From: Loripinus fragilis
Taxonomy: Eukaryota; Mollusca; Bivalvia; Lucinida; Lucinidae
Direction of reading: 5' to 3'
NCBI GenBank assembly: GCA_964019695.1
Contig: OZ026520.1
Location: forward strand, 28,802,120 to 28,866,119
DNA: 64,000 bases
A program made the translations under genes and the position numbers. Shown here piece after piece: positions 45,996-55,854 of the stretch. Every line of letters begins with the position of its first letter. Positions within the stretch are counted from its first letter, which is position 1. Under the pieces are notes generated by a model. That model ran no database searches and was not told the DNA's origin. It saw only the letters and a list, made by a program, of their open reading frames with translations.

Positions 45996-46422
45996 AGATA
46001 TTAAACATATATGAAAGGGCCACACCTACATTAGTGCTGACACCGACGCCGGCGCCGTCAGGGCCCGCTACAAAAGGCATTCAGCCCAATCCCCTCTTTT
46101 ATCGGGTAAAATGAAAAGAACTATAACATTTTTTCCGTTTCTAATTCAAACTTTAGACGAAAATACGTAAAACTGGTTATTTCCAGCACAACAAGCACAT
46201 TTTATGCTCATTTTATACCCTAAAATCAGTCTAAAGAGTTTTTAGGGAAGGTAACTTTCAAGGGCCATAACTCTGTAAGTACGCGACTCCGACACCGACA
46301 TCATTGGTTTTCTGAAACTAGGGATGCTAACGAACAATTTGGTATATAACACTACTTGTTAACAGAGAGGGCACCTAAGAGTCCTTAAGGAGGCGACTTT
46401 TGAGCTCTCGTTTGCTCTACTA

Positions 46423-47547
46423 TAAGCCACCTTATCTTAGCAAACCAAGATGCACAGTCCTTTGGTTTCCAAAAGCTACCTTATCTTCGCAAGCTAAGAA
46501 ATACAGTCCATTTGTTTCCATAAGCCACATTATCTTAGCAAGCCAAGATGCACAGATCGTCTGTTTCCAAAAGCCACCTTATCTTAGCAAGCCAAGATGC
46601 ACAGTCCTTTGGTTTCCAAAATCCACATTATCTTAGCTAGAAAAGATGCACATTCCATTGGTTTCCATAAGCCACATTATCATAGCCGGTCAAAATGCAC
46701 AGTCCATTTGTTTCCATAAGCCACCTTATTTTAGCAAGCCAAGTTGCACAGTCCATTAGTTTCCATAAGTCACATAATTTTAGCAAGCCAAGATGCAAAG
46801 TCCATCAGTCCTTATATGCCACATTATCTTAGCAAGCCAAGAAATACAGTCCATTTGTTTCCATAAGTCACCTTATCTTAGCAAGCCAAGATGCACAGTC
46901 CATTTGTTTCCATAAGCCACAATATCTTAGCAAGCCAATATGCACAAGTCCATTAGTTTCCATAAGCCACATTATCTTAACAAGCCATTTGATTCCATAA
47001 GTTCCCTTATCTTTGTGGGCCAAGATGCACAGTTCATTTGTTTCCATAAGCCACATTATCTTAACAAGCCATTTGATTCTATAAGCCACATTATCTTAGC
47101 GGACCAAGATGCACAGTCCATTTGTTTCCATAAGCCACATTATCTTAGCAAGCCAATATGCACAGTCCATTAGTTTCCATAAGCCACATTATCTTAACAA
47201 GCCCTTTGATTCCATAAGTTCCCTTATCTTTGTGGGCCAAGATGCACAGTTCATTTGTTTCCATAAGCCACATTATCTTAACAAGCCATTTGATTCCATA
47301 AGCCACCTTATCTTTGCGGGCCAAGATGCACAGTCCATTTGTTTCCATAAGCCACATTATCTTAGCAAGCCAAGATATACAATCTATTGGTTTCCATAAG
47401 CCACATTATCTTAGCAGGCCAAGATGCACAGTCCATTGGTTTCTATAAGCCACCTTATCTTAGCATGCCAAAATACACATTCCATTGGTTTCCATAAGCC
47501 TCATTATCTTAGCATGCCAAGATACACATTCCATTGGTTTGCATAAG
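46423..47547. repeat. 49-bp satellite S1, middle segment (about 23 units)
   Basis: Continuation of the 49-bp array to the right of the 5.58-kb insertion. Several units are shortened (TTAACAAGCCATTTGATTCC variants). A block of four to five units starting CAAGCCAATATGCACA near 46930 is repeated near 47150, a small higher-order repeat of about 218 bp. Reading frames through the array (46940-47399 and opposite strand) repeat SFHKPHYLNKPF-like peptides and are artefacts. Confidence 0.92.
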
Positions 47548-48426
47548 CACAGGAGCTTGAAGTTCGGTCCTTATATCACCTATATAGCCTCAAAACCAAA
47601 AGCTCACAGTGTCATTACGTAGTAATGACCTGGAGTGAAACTAAGCTCTCGGTAGCCATTCCGGCTCCAGTTTCCGGTCAATCGGCAGTGAATGTTGCGA
47701 CGGCAACGTCAAAGTGTTCGATAACTTTTCATCTACCTTATGATCAAGATGGCGACGTTAAGACAAAACAGGGCAATGTCTCAAATATACTTTAAATCGA
47801 TATAGTACCGTGAAACCTATTTGTTAGGGCATAAACAATGAGACAATGACGTTTTCATCTACGTAATAAGCCCCAAGACGCTATACTTGACGTTACGCTT
47901 TGTACGCCAAATCGTGCGCGACGTCAACGTCACACGATCTTTGAAAAACAACGGTTTCAGTTTTGAATTTCCGCAAAGTTTATGAAAAACAGAACTTTTC
48001 GTGATAAGTAAATGTAAGGGTTTGATTTATTTAATATTCTGAACACATTTAACTGATCGTTTCATTTTTTGGTTGAAGATTTTATAAGTTTTGAAATGTA
48101 TTTTCTCCAAGTGTGACAAGGGCTCGGATTCACTGCGTCAAACCGGATACTGGAGCCGGAATGGCTACCGTTATTTTTTCCTTATTTTCAAACGCTTATT
48201 ATTTTGACTCAGTGATATGTCAGAAAAAGTTATCCATGCCTCGCGTGACCTGTTTACATAGTTTTTATGGTTAGATGTTCAGTTTTCGCCAAAACCTTCT
48301 GGTAACGGCGATTCAAAGGTGCCTGAAATTTAGTTTCACTCCTGGTCATTACTACGTAATGACATTGTGAGCTTTTGGTTTTGAGGCTATAGGGGTGATT
48401 TAAGGATCAAACTTCAAGCTCCTGTG
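47548..48426. mobile_element. 879-bp CACAGG-family element inserted in satellite S1
   Basis: The TIR CACAGGAGCTTGAAGTTCGG continues for about 95 bp (through GTCATTACGTAGTAATGACC and GGAGTGAAACTAA) and is inverted at the right end. GCATAAG (47541-47547) and CCATAAG (48427-48433) are a 7-bp TSD with one mismatch, matching the 7-bp TSD of the 142-bp relative at 8033. A second inverted pair, GGTAGCCATTCCGGCTCCAG and CTGGAGCCGGAATGGCTACC, lies inside but asymmetrically, suggesting a nested or composite origin. No transposase frame. Confidence 0.87.
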
Positions 48427-49015
48427 CCATAAGCCACATTATCTTAGCATGCCAAGATGCACAGTCCATTTGTTTCCATAAGCCACCTTATCTTAGCATG
48501 CCAAGATACACATTCCATTGGTTTCCATAAGCCACCTTATCTTAGCATGCCAAGATACACATTCCATTGGTTTCCATAAGCCACATTATCTTAGCATGCC
48601 AAGATACACATTCCATTGGTTGTCAATAGCCACCTTATCTTAACATGCCAAGATGCACAGTCCATTTGTTTCCATAAGCCACCTTATCTTAGCATGCCAA
48701 GATGCACAGTCCATTTGTTTCCATAAGACACAATATCTCAGCAGGTCAAGTAACAGTCCTTCAGTTTCCATAAGTCACCTTATCTTAGCAGGCCAAGATG
48801 CACAGTCCTTTAGTTTCCAAAATCAACCTTATCTTAGCAGGCCAAGATGCACAGGTAATTGGTTTCCATAAGCCACCTTATCTTTTTAAGTAAGGTACAC
48901 GGTCCATTGGTTATTTTAGCAAGCACGTTACACGGTATTATGGTTTTACTTACTTTTACAAGCCAAGGTACACAGTTTATCGTTTTCTAAAGCTAACTTA
49001 CCATAGCAAGCTAAG
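48427..49015. repeat. 49-bp satellite S1, right segment (about 12 copies)
   Basis: Units in the first half use ATGCCAAGATACACATTCCA and are almost identical at exact 49-bp spacing (48513, 48562). Copies become irregular and decay toward 49015, where a foldback element begins. Confidence 0.92.
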
Positions 49016-49037
49016 ATATAGAGAATACTAGGTGAGT

Positions 49038-49158
49038 GTCTTTTGATATCAAGTTTACCAGGCAAGGCTTTGAGAACGCTTGTTGACATCGCGAGGCTTG
49101 CCGAGCGATTCAACATGCGTTCTCAAAGCCAAGCCTGGTAAACTTGATATCAAAAGAC
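49038..49158. mobile_element. Foldback element at the edge of satellite S1
   Basis: GTCTTTTGATATCAAGTTTA and CCAGGC pair perfectly with GCCTGGTAAACTTGATATCA and AAAGAC. The inner AAGGCTTTGAGAACGC pairs with GCGTTCTCAAAGC. It is a near-complete 121-bp hairpin. TSD not resolved. Confidence 0.82.
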
Positions 49159-49164
49159 GCGAAC

Positions 49165-50225
49165 CTGGTATTCTGTTTATCAGTTTACCCATTGTTGAAC
49201 TCTCTTCAAACTAGCGATTATGACGTAATTTTTGATTTTTGTGTTGATTCAGTGTCATTAGCGACGTCATTCAAAGAGTGCAACGTCATCATGACCTTAT
49301 AAAGGTAACATGCCGTGAGATAGGAAACGTTTATTAGGTTATGTTGAAACAATTCAGTTAATACTAGGGGTGACTGATAAAATTGTATATTGGTTTCCAC
49401 TGGCCACAATTTTAGCATGTTATTGTATGGTCTTGGTCGGTATGTACTGTAATAATGATGCTTAATGGGCGTGCTTTGGTGTTGTTGAAGGAAGCATTAC
49501 AAAGACATGCGTTTCCAAAGAAGGGGAAGCTAAACTGAGTAAATGGCGACACATATTTTATTTTATACACTGTCCATCTTTTTATAGGTAAGCAAGATTT
49601 TCCATGTAGTGTGTACGCTACATTTGCGTGCGCTGAATGTTCATTATAATGCGATTTATACTTTATGGTTCGACCAAAGAAGATATTTCCTGAAAGATTT
49701 AGTTTTTATTATTATTACTCAAACTTCTGGAACAAGTATATCGCATTTATTTAAAGATTGGCCTCTTTTAGCAAGCTGGTGATCTGTTGCAATCTGATGT
49801 CTCCTGAATACAAATACCTAAAAATCAAGCATTATTTGGCAAAATTCTAAACATTGAGAAACAATAATCAACTACCCTATTTTTTCTATTCTGGTCCTTC
49901 AGGAATAATGAGTTCATGCATAAAGAGTTGTTGCGCTTTCCATTATTTTTTATGTTTTGACTAAACAAACCGAGTCTACTGTTTTCAAATTTTGTGTGCT
50001 CCTCTTTTTTTCGAAGGATTCTTTTTTTTTTCGGGTTATTTGGTATTCTCAGCTCTTATGATAAAATCCAATCAATACTTTGGTCAATGTACTCCCACTT
50101 AATTCGCGTGTTAAAGTCATCAATGGACAATCTTTTTTTCCAATGCTATATTGGTATAATATTTAAACAGGAATGCGTTAGTCGTTAAATATATTTGCTT
50201 TTTTTAAAAAAAATAATATCTGATA
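49165..50225. other. Spacer, nothing recognised
   Basis: AT-rich with T-rich runs. Frames at 49218-49418 and 49994-50188 lack domains. A GTAACA-rich segment near 49305 and a GTAAGC near 49588 gave no credible exon. Confidence 0.35.
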
Positions 50226-50231
50226 CCATTT

Positions 50232-50468
50232 GAGCCAGTGCATGAGATTTCCAACACTGTGGTATGTGCGACCAGCAAAGGCTCAGACCAGCCTGCGCAT
50301 ACGCGCAGTCTGATCAGAGCCTTTGCTAGTCGCTTGAGTATTCTATGATTGTTAAGCTACTGACTGAACACCATTTGGAGTTTCTAAGCTTAAAAGGAGG
50401 CTGTAGAGGCTCGTCCGAGTGTACACATGTCAAAATGCCACATTGTTGGAAATCTTATGCACTGGCTC
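50232..50468 (+). mobile_element. MITE family D, copy 3, ATTT TSD
   Basis: Ends GAGCCAGTGCATGAGATTTC and CTTATGCACTGGCTC, flanked by ATTT at 50228-50231 and 50469-50472. The interior matches 24617-24853 in the same orientation, including the CTGCGCATACGCGCAGTCTG palindrome. Confidence 0.88.
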
Positions 50469-50528
50469 ATTTTTTAAAAAGTGAATATGACAGGGGTTTC
50501 TCTGTTACTGGTGAATTAGAAAAATTTG

Positions 50529-50764
50529 AGCCGCTGCATGAGATTTCAAACAATTTGACATTTTGACAAGTGTAGACTCGGACGATCCTCTGCAGGCTCC
50601 TTTTAAGCTTAGAAATACCAATTGGTGTTCAGTCAGTAGCTTAACAATCATAGAATACTCAAGCGACTAGCAAATGCTCTGATCAGACTGCGCGTATGCG
50701 CAGGCTGATCTGAAGCTTTGCTGTTCGCACATACCACATTGTTGGGAATCTCATGCACTGGCTC
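50529..50764 (-). mobile_element. MITE family D, copy 4, inverted neighbour
   Basis: Ends GAGCCGCTGCATGAGATTTC and CTCATGCACTGGCTC, opposite in orientation to copy 3 and only 60 bp away. The flanks ATTT and ATTA nearly agree. The pair could form a hairpin with arms of about 235 bp. Confidence 0.85.
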
Positions 50765-50767
50765 ATT

Positions 50768-50993
50768 AATATAATTGCATTGATGTTTGCTGATGACGTT
50801 GTCAGCTTTAGTGATACTATAATTAAATTACAGCCGCTAATACAGTTAATAGAATGAATGTGTTGACATGACTTTAAAATAATATAATTGCATTGATGTT
50901 TGCTGATGACGTTGTCAGCTTTAGTGATACTATAATTAAATTACAGCCGCTAATACAGTTAATAGAATGAATGTGTTGACATTACTTTAAATG
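50768..50993. repeat. 113-bp tandem duplication
   Basis: AATATAATTGCATTGATGTT through GAATGAATGTGTTGACAT occurs twice in a row with a single visible substitution, so it is very recent. It begins at the end of MITE D copy 4. Confidence 0.92.
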
Positions 50994-51149
50994 TCATTTA
51001 TTGTAAATCACACATGGAAGTGTATTACTGGTGAGAAAAATAGCCAGTTTGTGAGATTTGGACCTCCTCCGGAAAAAAAACTGTCATCAGGGTTTCCAAT
51101 TTTCTTGTTTCCAATTTTAACCGAACCATACTCTATACCAGTTTTGATT

Positions 51150-51670
51150 TAAAGACTTACCTACAGATGGCTGGGTTAGGGCCTGGTGTTGTGTCTGTGG
51201 TAGGGCCCACCGAGGTTTTACTGTTGGATTTCCTTTGCACCGGTATTCAGTTGTATAAAATGTTGAGTCCTTATCTTTGTTTTGTCTCATTTTATATCTT
51301 CATTTGCATGTACAAGGAGATGAAAAATCGTTAAGTTAGGGGTCTTTCACGTGAACCAACATCTATGTGTCTTGGTCCACATCAGAACTAAGGGTTCAGG
51401 TTGGTACCGTTTAACATGTTTAAGCCTTCCAGTATTTTTTTTACTGATCGTTCCAAGGCAGTGCTTCTTTTTTGGATCCTTTTTGTAATTGGTGTGTCGT
51501 GTTTGTCTTTGTTATACTGTCTTGACGTTTCCCTGCAGCCTTGTGATCGCCTCTGCGAAAGGGCTGACCTCTATGCTGTTATCTTGTGTTTTGTCACTCT
51601 CTTATAGTGTGTCCTGGGTCAGATGTGGTAAATGATTGTATCAATTCCTGATCTTTGCCGTCTTTCTTAC
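51150..51670 (+). mobile_element. Family C, second long copy
   Basis: TGGGTTAGGGCCTGGTGTTG, GTAGGGCCCACC, CGGTATTCAGTTGTATAAAA, GTTGAGTCCTTATCTT, TTCCAAGGCAGTGCTTCTTT and GTCCTGGGTCAGATGTGGTA follow the order of the copy at 23870. Several small deletions. Frames here are relics. Confidence 0.8.
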
Positions 51671-51734
51671 TTATTATAATTATTAGTCTATCCATGTTAT
51701 AAACAATTGTTTTTGTTTGCTTTTTATATGCGAT

Positions 51735-51900
51735 CCCAGATGGGGGGGGGGGTCCAGGACGACACAACACAAAGGATAAAATTGCAGGCTCCGATGCAGC
51801 CAAGGTGTGAGTGTGGGGGAGGGGGAGAAGGTACTCTGATATTTCAATTTATACGTAGGCTTGGCCCATTTTGGGGGGTTCAAACTTTTGAAATTTTAGC
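51735..51900 (-). mobile_element. Rearranged fragment of the CCCAGGGG hAT-like MITE
   Basis: GGTACTCTGATATTTCAATT, ATACGTAGGCTTGGCCCATT and TTGGGGGGTTCAAA are the reverse complement of the right half of 16286-16643. A G9 tract and a GAGTGTGGGGGAGGGGGAGA segment precede it. The opposite end is missing. Confidence 0.6.
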
Positions 51901-51904
51901 CGTG

Positions 51905-52743
51905 CCAAACCCATTACTTTATTACGCTTTACATACTAGATTGTTGTTTCATGGTCTGTAATGTTCGCAAAGTCCCTCTTCCCGAGGCACACTCTATTAC
52001 CATGTAAAACAGGATTTGAATATGCAGTCACATGTGAAACGGAGATGCGAACGGAAACAAAGTGAATGACAATTGACCCCCTATACAGTGACACGAAACA
52101 ACATACCAATCACACGCGAAACCATGGTAGCCAGGCAATAGTTATGCCGAAGATGCATGCATAAATAACAGAACTTGTACCCTCCCCAACAACCGACACT
52201 TGCCACTGAATGAATTTAACAAGATGACTGCGTATCACCAACGAATCGGACCACTTGGCGATCCCGGTTCTTCTCACCAGAATGAGTGAATTCTGTCATT
52301 TAAGCACCCATCCCCACTCCACAACCCTCGTGGAAAACCGGCAAAGATGTATATGATGTGTGTGAACAATTAAGGCATAGAGCAGGCTGCACATCTGCAC
52401 AAGAACATTCGGAATATTGTTTTCCTAGTGTATACACTTGCCATTCTAGTTTACAGCTCACCAAGGAAAACAGATTGTTTTTGGTATTTTTTCTCATTTG
52501 AAAAAAAAGGTTTGGGGGACGACGTGCCAAACGTTTTCATCCATTTATGTTTAGCGTACCAAATATGAGACGTTAGCAAACAGCGCAGACCCATGCGACA
52601 TGTTGCGAATTGCGATACATGCACTGACTACCATAGTACAAGCAAACATCAGCACCTTAATTAATTTGTAAATCTAACAACATGCTTTACCATTACGAAA
52701 GGAAGGTTCAATTCGACATAAATGTGTTAAGAAGAACATACTA
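51905..52743. other. Spacer, nothing recognised
   Basis: More mixed composition than the surrounding DNA. Only short frames (for example 52300-52530, -) without a domain. Confidence 0.35.
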
Positions 52744-52745
52744 AA

Positions 52746-52948
52746 CCTGTCTTATGCGGCCACACAAAAATGACCAAAAATCTGTTTTCAAGGTCGATTA
52801 TCGCTTAATGCAGGTCGTCAAAAGTATTGCAGAGCATTCTGCAATACTTTTGACGACCTGCATTAAGCGATAGACCTTCATTATGCTACCATCTGTCTTC
52901 AAGTCCTTTGTTTTGTCTATTTTTGAGTGTTCGCTTAAGACAGGTTAC
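52746..52948. mobile_element. Foldback element with perfect 74-bp central palindrome
   Basis: The outer arms AACCTGTCTTATGCGGCCAC and GTGTTCGCTTAAGACAGGTT pair imperfectly. The centre, 52799-52872, is a perfect inverted repeat with 35-bp arms (TATCGCTTAATGCAGGTCGT...ACGACCTGCATTAAGCGATA) around a loop of about 4 bases. No coding capacity. Flanks ACTA and ACTG may be a mutated TSD. Confidence 0.85.
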
Positions 52949-53184
52949 TGTATGCTATCAATAAGACATATTGTGAGATTTCTGCCATCATAGAAACATC
53001 ATAGCAATATCATATCAAAAGTAAACGACTGGAATATTCTTCTAAGAATAATCAGTAATTTTGAGTCAATGATCCTTTGGTACACCAGGCAATCCTACGA
53101 TTCCAGCCAGTCTCGTCAGAGCCTCCAATGTACGTTCAGATAATGTGCAGAATGGAAACAAAGACTCCTCACATCACTTGATAC

Positions 53185-53515
53185 ATGGTATATACGTGTC
53201 ATGGTGTATGAACATGCATGGTATACACGTGTCATGGTGTATGAACATGCATGGTATATGCGTGTCATGGTGTATGAACATGCATGGTATACACGTGTCA
53301 TGGTGTATGGGCATACATGGTATACACGTGGCATGGTGATTGGGCATACATGGTATACACGTGGCATGGTGATTGGGCATACATGGTATACACGTGTCAT
53401 GGTGTATGGGCATACATGATATACACGTGTCATGGTGTATGGGCGTATATGGTATACACATGCCATGGTGTATGGGCATACATGGTATACACGTGCCATG
53501 GTGTATGGGCACTAA
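53185..53515. repeat. 33-bp minisatellite (CATGGTATACACGTGTCATG unit), 10 copies
   Basis: The unit CATGGTATACACGTGTCATG followed by GTGTATGGGCATA repeats every 33 bp. Because 33 is divisible by three and the unit lacks stops in several frames, long frames exist on both strands (for example 53116-53499, 53174-53512, 53284-53589), encoding 11-residue repeats such as GIHVSWCMGIH or HTWYTRGMVIG. No start context, splice signals or homology supports expression. Confidence 0.93.
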
Positions 53516-53519
53516 AGCA

Positions 53520-54500
53520 GCATTCTCATGGGCTGGACAGGCTATTGATCTTGTGGCTCAAAGAATATGAAACCAGTAACTGGAACTAAATGTTCATAAG
53601 ACGAAGCCTAGACACTTTGCATCTGTCGAGATGTTATTGACCATCAGTAATAAATGGACCTTTTTTCTTTGATTTGTCAGTATATAAATGCCTTTTTGAT
53701 TGTTTATATGATTTGGACATTTGTTTTTGGTGCCGTACAATGCAAAAATGGATTAAATTCAGGATTTATATACTTTTTAAAAGGTTTAAGATGTAATCTC
53801 ATGAAACTTTGGTACTAATCGCAGAGACGAATAACCGAAAGGCTCTGACGAGCCTGTGCATCCATTGGGTCTCATCATTGCTTTCGCTGCTCGAAATATA
53901 TAATAAAATAGACATGCCTCCCAAATGCATAGCGGGTTACTATCGGCCCGCCAGCGAACCGCCACTTTAATGGCGTTTCGCAGATTGGCCGATGGCGGTT
54001 AGAGTCTGTTCGCTTGATTTGTGGGTAGCTACATACATGTATGCACACGTGTTAAAGTACCACTGTGACATTGGCCTCGTATTGCCGTGATGGGGTCTAG
54101 CAAACCTGCAAAAGAAACAGGAAACGCGTAATGGGCAAGTTGTATGCTTAGCTCTTTGTATGCTGCCTTTGTCACTTTTTGGGAGTGTGATGACAGGCTG
54201 ATTTATCTTCTCTAAAAGTCCGATAGGAAATAAGGCAAAAAATGCGGAAATACGCTTTTCTTCTGGATCCAATGTTGTCTCGAATAATTTCTACAGATAT
54301 ACCAGCCTAAAACTCATCTAGCATTTTGATTACCACCACGGTTACATCTCTGTACAGAAGTTATCCAACGTTTTGCACCAAAAGGTGAACTCTGGATTGG
54401 ACAAAAATGATGATTTTGGAGAGGGTGGATGAAGAGAGTGCTTGCAGCGGTTGTCAGAAGTCAACACTGGTCAACACACAATGGTGGAAGCAATTTGGTT
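53520..54500. other. Spacer, nothing recognised
   Basis: A short segment at 53825-53895 (AAAGGCTCTGACGAGCCTGT) may be a decayed MITE D core. CGAACCGCCACTTTAATGGC at about 53955 is a short inverted repeat. A minus frame at 53967-54272 has no domain. Confidence 0.35.
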
Positions 54501-54504
54501 CGGT

Positions 54505-55015
54505 AAAGTTAGCAGCATGGCAGCATGAAAATGGTAAAGTTAGCAAAATAGCAGCATGAAAATTGTTAAGTTAGCAGCATGGCAGTACGGCTAATGGCAG
54601 GTTAAGTTAACAGCTTGGTAGTGCGGCTCATAAATGATAAATCCAGCAGTATGGCAGTTCTACTGGTCGTAAACTTAGCAGCATTGCAGTACGGCGAATT
54701 GTAAAGTTAACAGCAGTACGGCTCATAAATGGTAAATCCAGCAGTATGGCAGTACTGCTGGTGGTAAACTTATCAGCATGACAGCACGGCTAGTGGTAAA
54801 GTAAGCAGCATGACAGTTCGGCTAATGGTAAAAGTAGCAGCATGACAGTACCGCTAATAAATGATAAATTCAGTAGTATGTCAGTACACCATACCCTGCC
54901 ATACCTCTGGATTTACCATTTATGAGCCGTACTCCCGTGCTGTTAACTTTGCCATTAGCCGTACTGCTATACTGCTAACTATACCATTCATGCTGCCATG
55001 CTGCTATGCTGCTAA
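54505..55015. repeat. Minisatellite (TTAGCAGCATGGCAGTACGG) with inverted right arm
   Basis: Units of about 35-40 bp, AGCAGCATGGCAGTACGGCT then AATGGTAAAGT or CATAAATGGTAAATC, run to about 54880. From about 54890 to 55015 the same units appear as reverse complement (TTAACTTTGCCATTAGCCGT), making an inverted array. A single unit recurs inside the 172-bp satellite near 56690 and 57590, linking the two arrays. Confidence 0.85.
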
Positions 55016-55850
55016 TTTAGAAAGTAAGTGAGGATTATCAGGAAATACCACAATCACACCCTACAGACTAGCCCATGGCACTGTGAAGAGGAACCACAGA
55101 ACATCAACATTCGGAAGACACAAAGAATACAATCAAAGCAAGGCAATCAGCTTTCTCTTCCTCGTCAAGATGATTGTAAATAAGAAAGGGCACACAGTAA
55201 TGCATACCAAACCAAGGATCAAACGCAGAACCAGAACGAAAATTATCTAATTTTAAAATTAAGTTAGTATGATTAGGAAATACCACAAACAGTATGAAGA
55301 GCCACATAATATTAACACTCACAATACACCAAGACGACAATCAAAGCAAAGTGCAACCAGCTCTCTCTACCTCGTAAGGATGATTGCGAATCAGGAATGC
55401 TTACCAAAACAAGGACCAAACACAGAACCAGAACAAAATTTATCTAAAAAGTAAGTGTATATGATCGGAAATTACCACAATCACAACTGAGGAAGAGCCG
55501 TAGAACATTAACAGACACAATCCACCAGGAAGACAATAAAAGCAAAAAAACTAATTCTCTTTTCCTCGTCAAGATGATTACAAAACTAGAAAGGACACAA
55601 AGGAATGCATGCCAATACAAAGACCAAACACAGAACCAGAACGAAAATTGTCTAATTTAGAAAGTAAATGTAAGCCTATGCATGATCAGAAAATACCACA
55701 ATCACTCACTGCAGACCAACCACGAACGGCACTGTCAGGAAGAGCCATAAATATTACCTATAACATAAACATTAACAGTCACAAGATACCAGGAATACAA
55801 TCAAACCAAAGCAACCAGCCCTCTCTTCCTCGTCAAGATGATTACAAAAA
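55016..55850. repeat. Tandem array, about 180-245-bp unit, four copies
   Basis: Blocks GGAAATACCACAATCAC, AACATTAACANNCACAATAC, CTCTCTTCCTCGTCAAGATG, ATGATTACAAA and CAAACACAGAACCAGAACGA recur in the same order from about 55030, 55270, 55465 and 55685. Unit length varies through indels. It sits between the inverted minisatellite and the 172-bp satellite. Confidence 0.82.
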
Positions 55851-55854
55851 AGAA

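Larger units (their letters stand above)
40844..46422. mobile_element. 5.58-kb TIR element inserted in satellite S1, TAA TSD
   Basis: The element begins TAGTAGTGCAAA and ends TTTGCTCTACTA. Further in, AGGTGCCCTCTCTGTTAACA (from about 40883) is inverted at about 46345-46373. TAA is present at 40841-40843 and 46423-46425, and removing the element restores one satellite unit (TTTCCATAAGCCACC). The interior consists largely of tandem blocks: about 370-bp units, a diverged dispersed repeat, and about 160-bp units. No transposase frame. A 3-bp TAA target suggests Harbinger-like mobilisation, but the TIR sequence is not diagnostic to me. Confidence 0.85.

Noticed and set aside
46868..47399. Repeat-protein frames on both strands (SFHKPHYLNKPF / IKWLVKIMWLMETN)
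   Set aside because: Products of the 49-bp satellite. Frames break wherever units vary in length; no start, splice or homology evidence.
40128..49015. CRISPR-like regular repeat array
   Set aside because: The 49-bp units are directly adjacent with no unique spacers, they diverge, and the surrounding DNA is animal-type with SINEs and spliced exons. It is a satellite.
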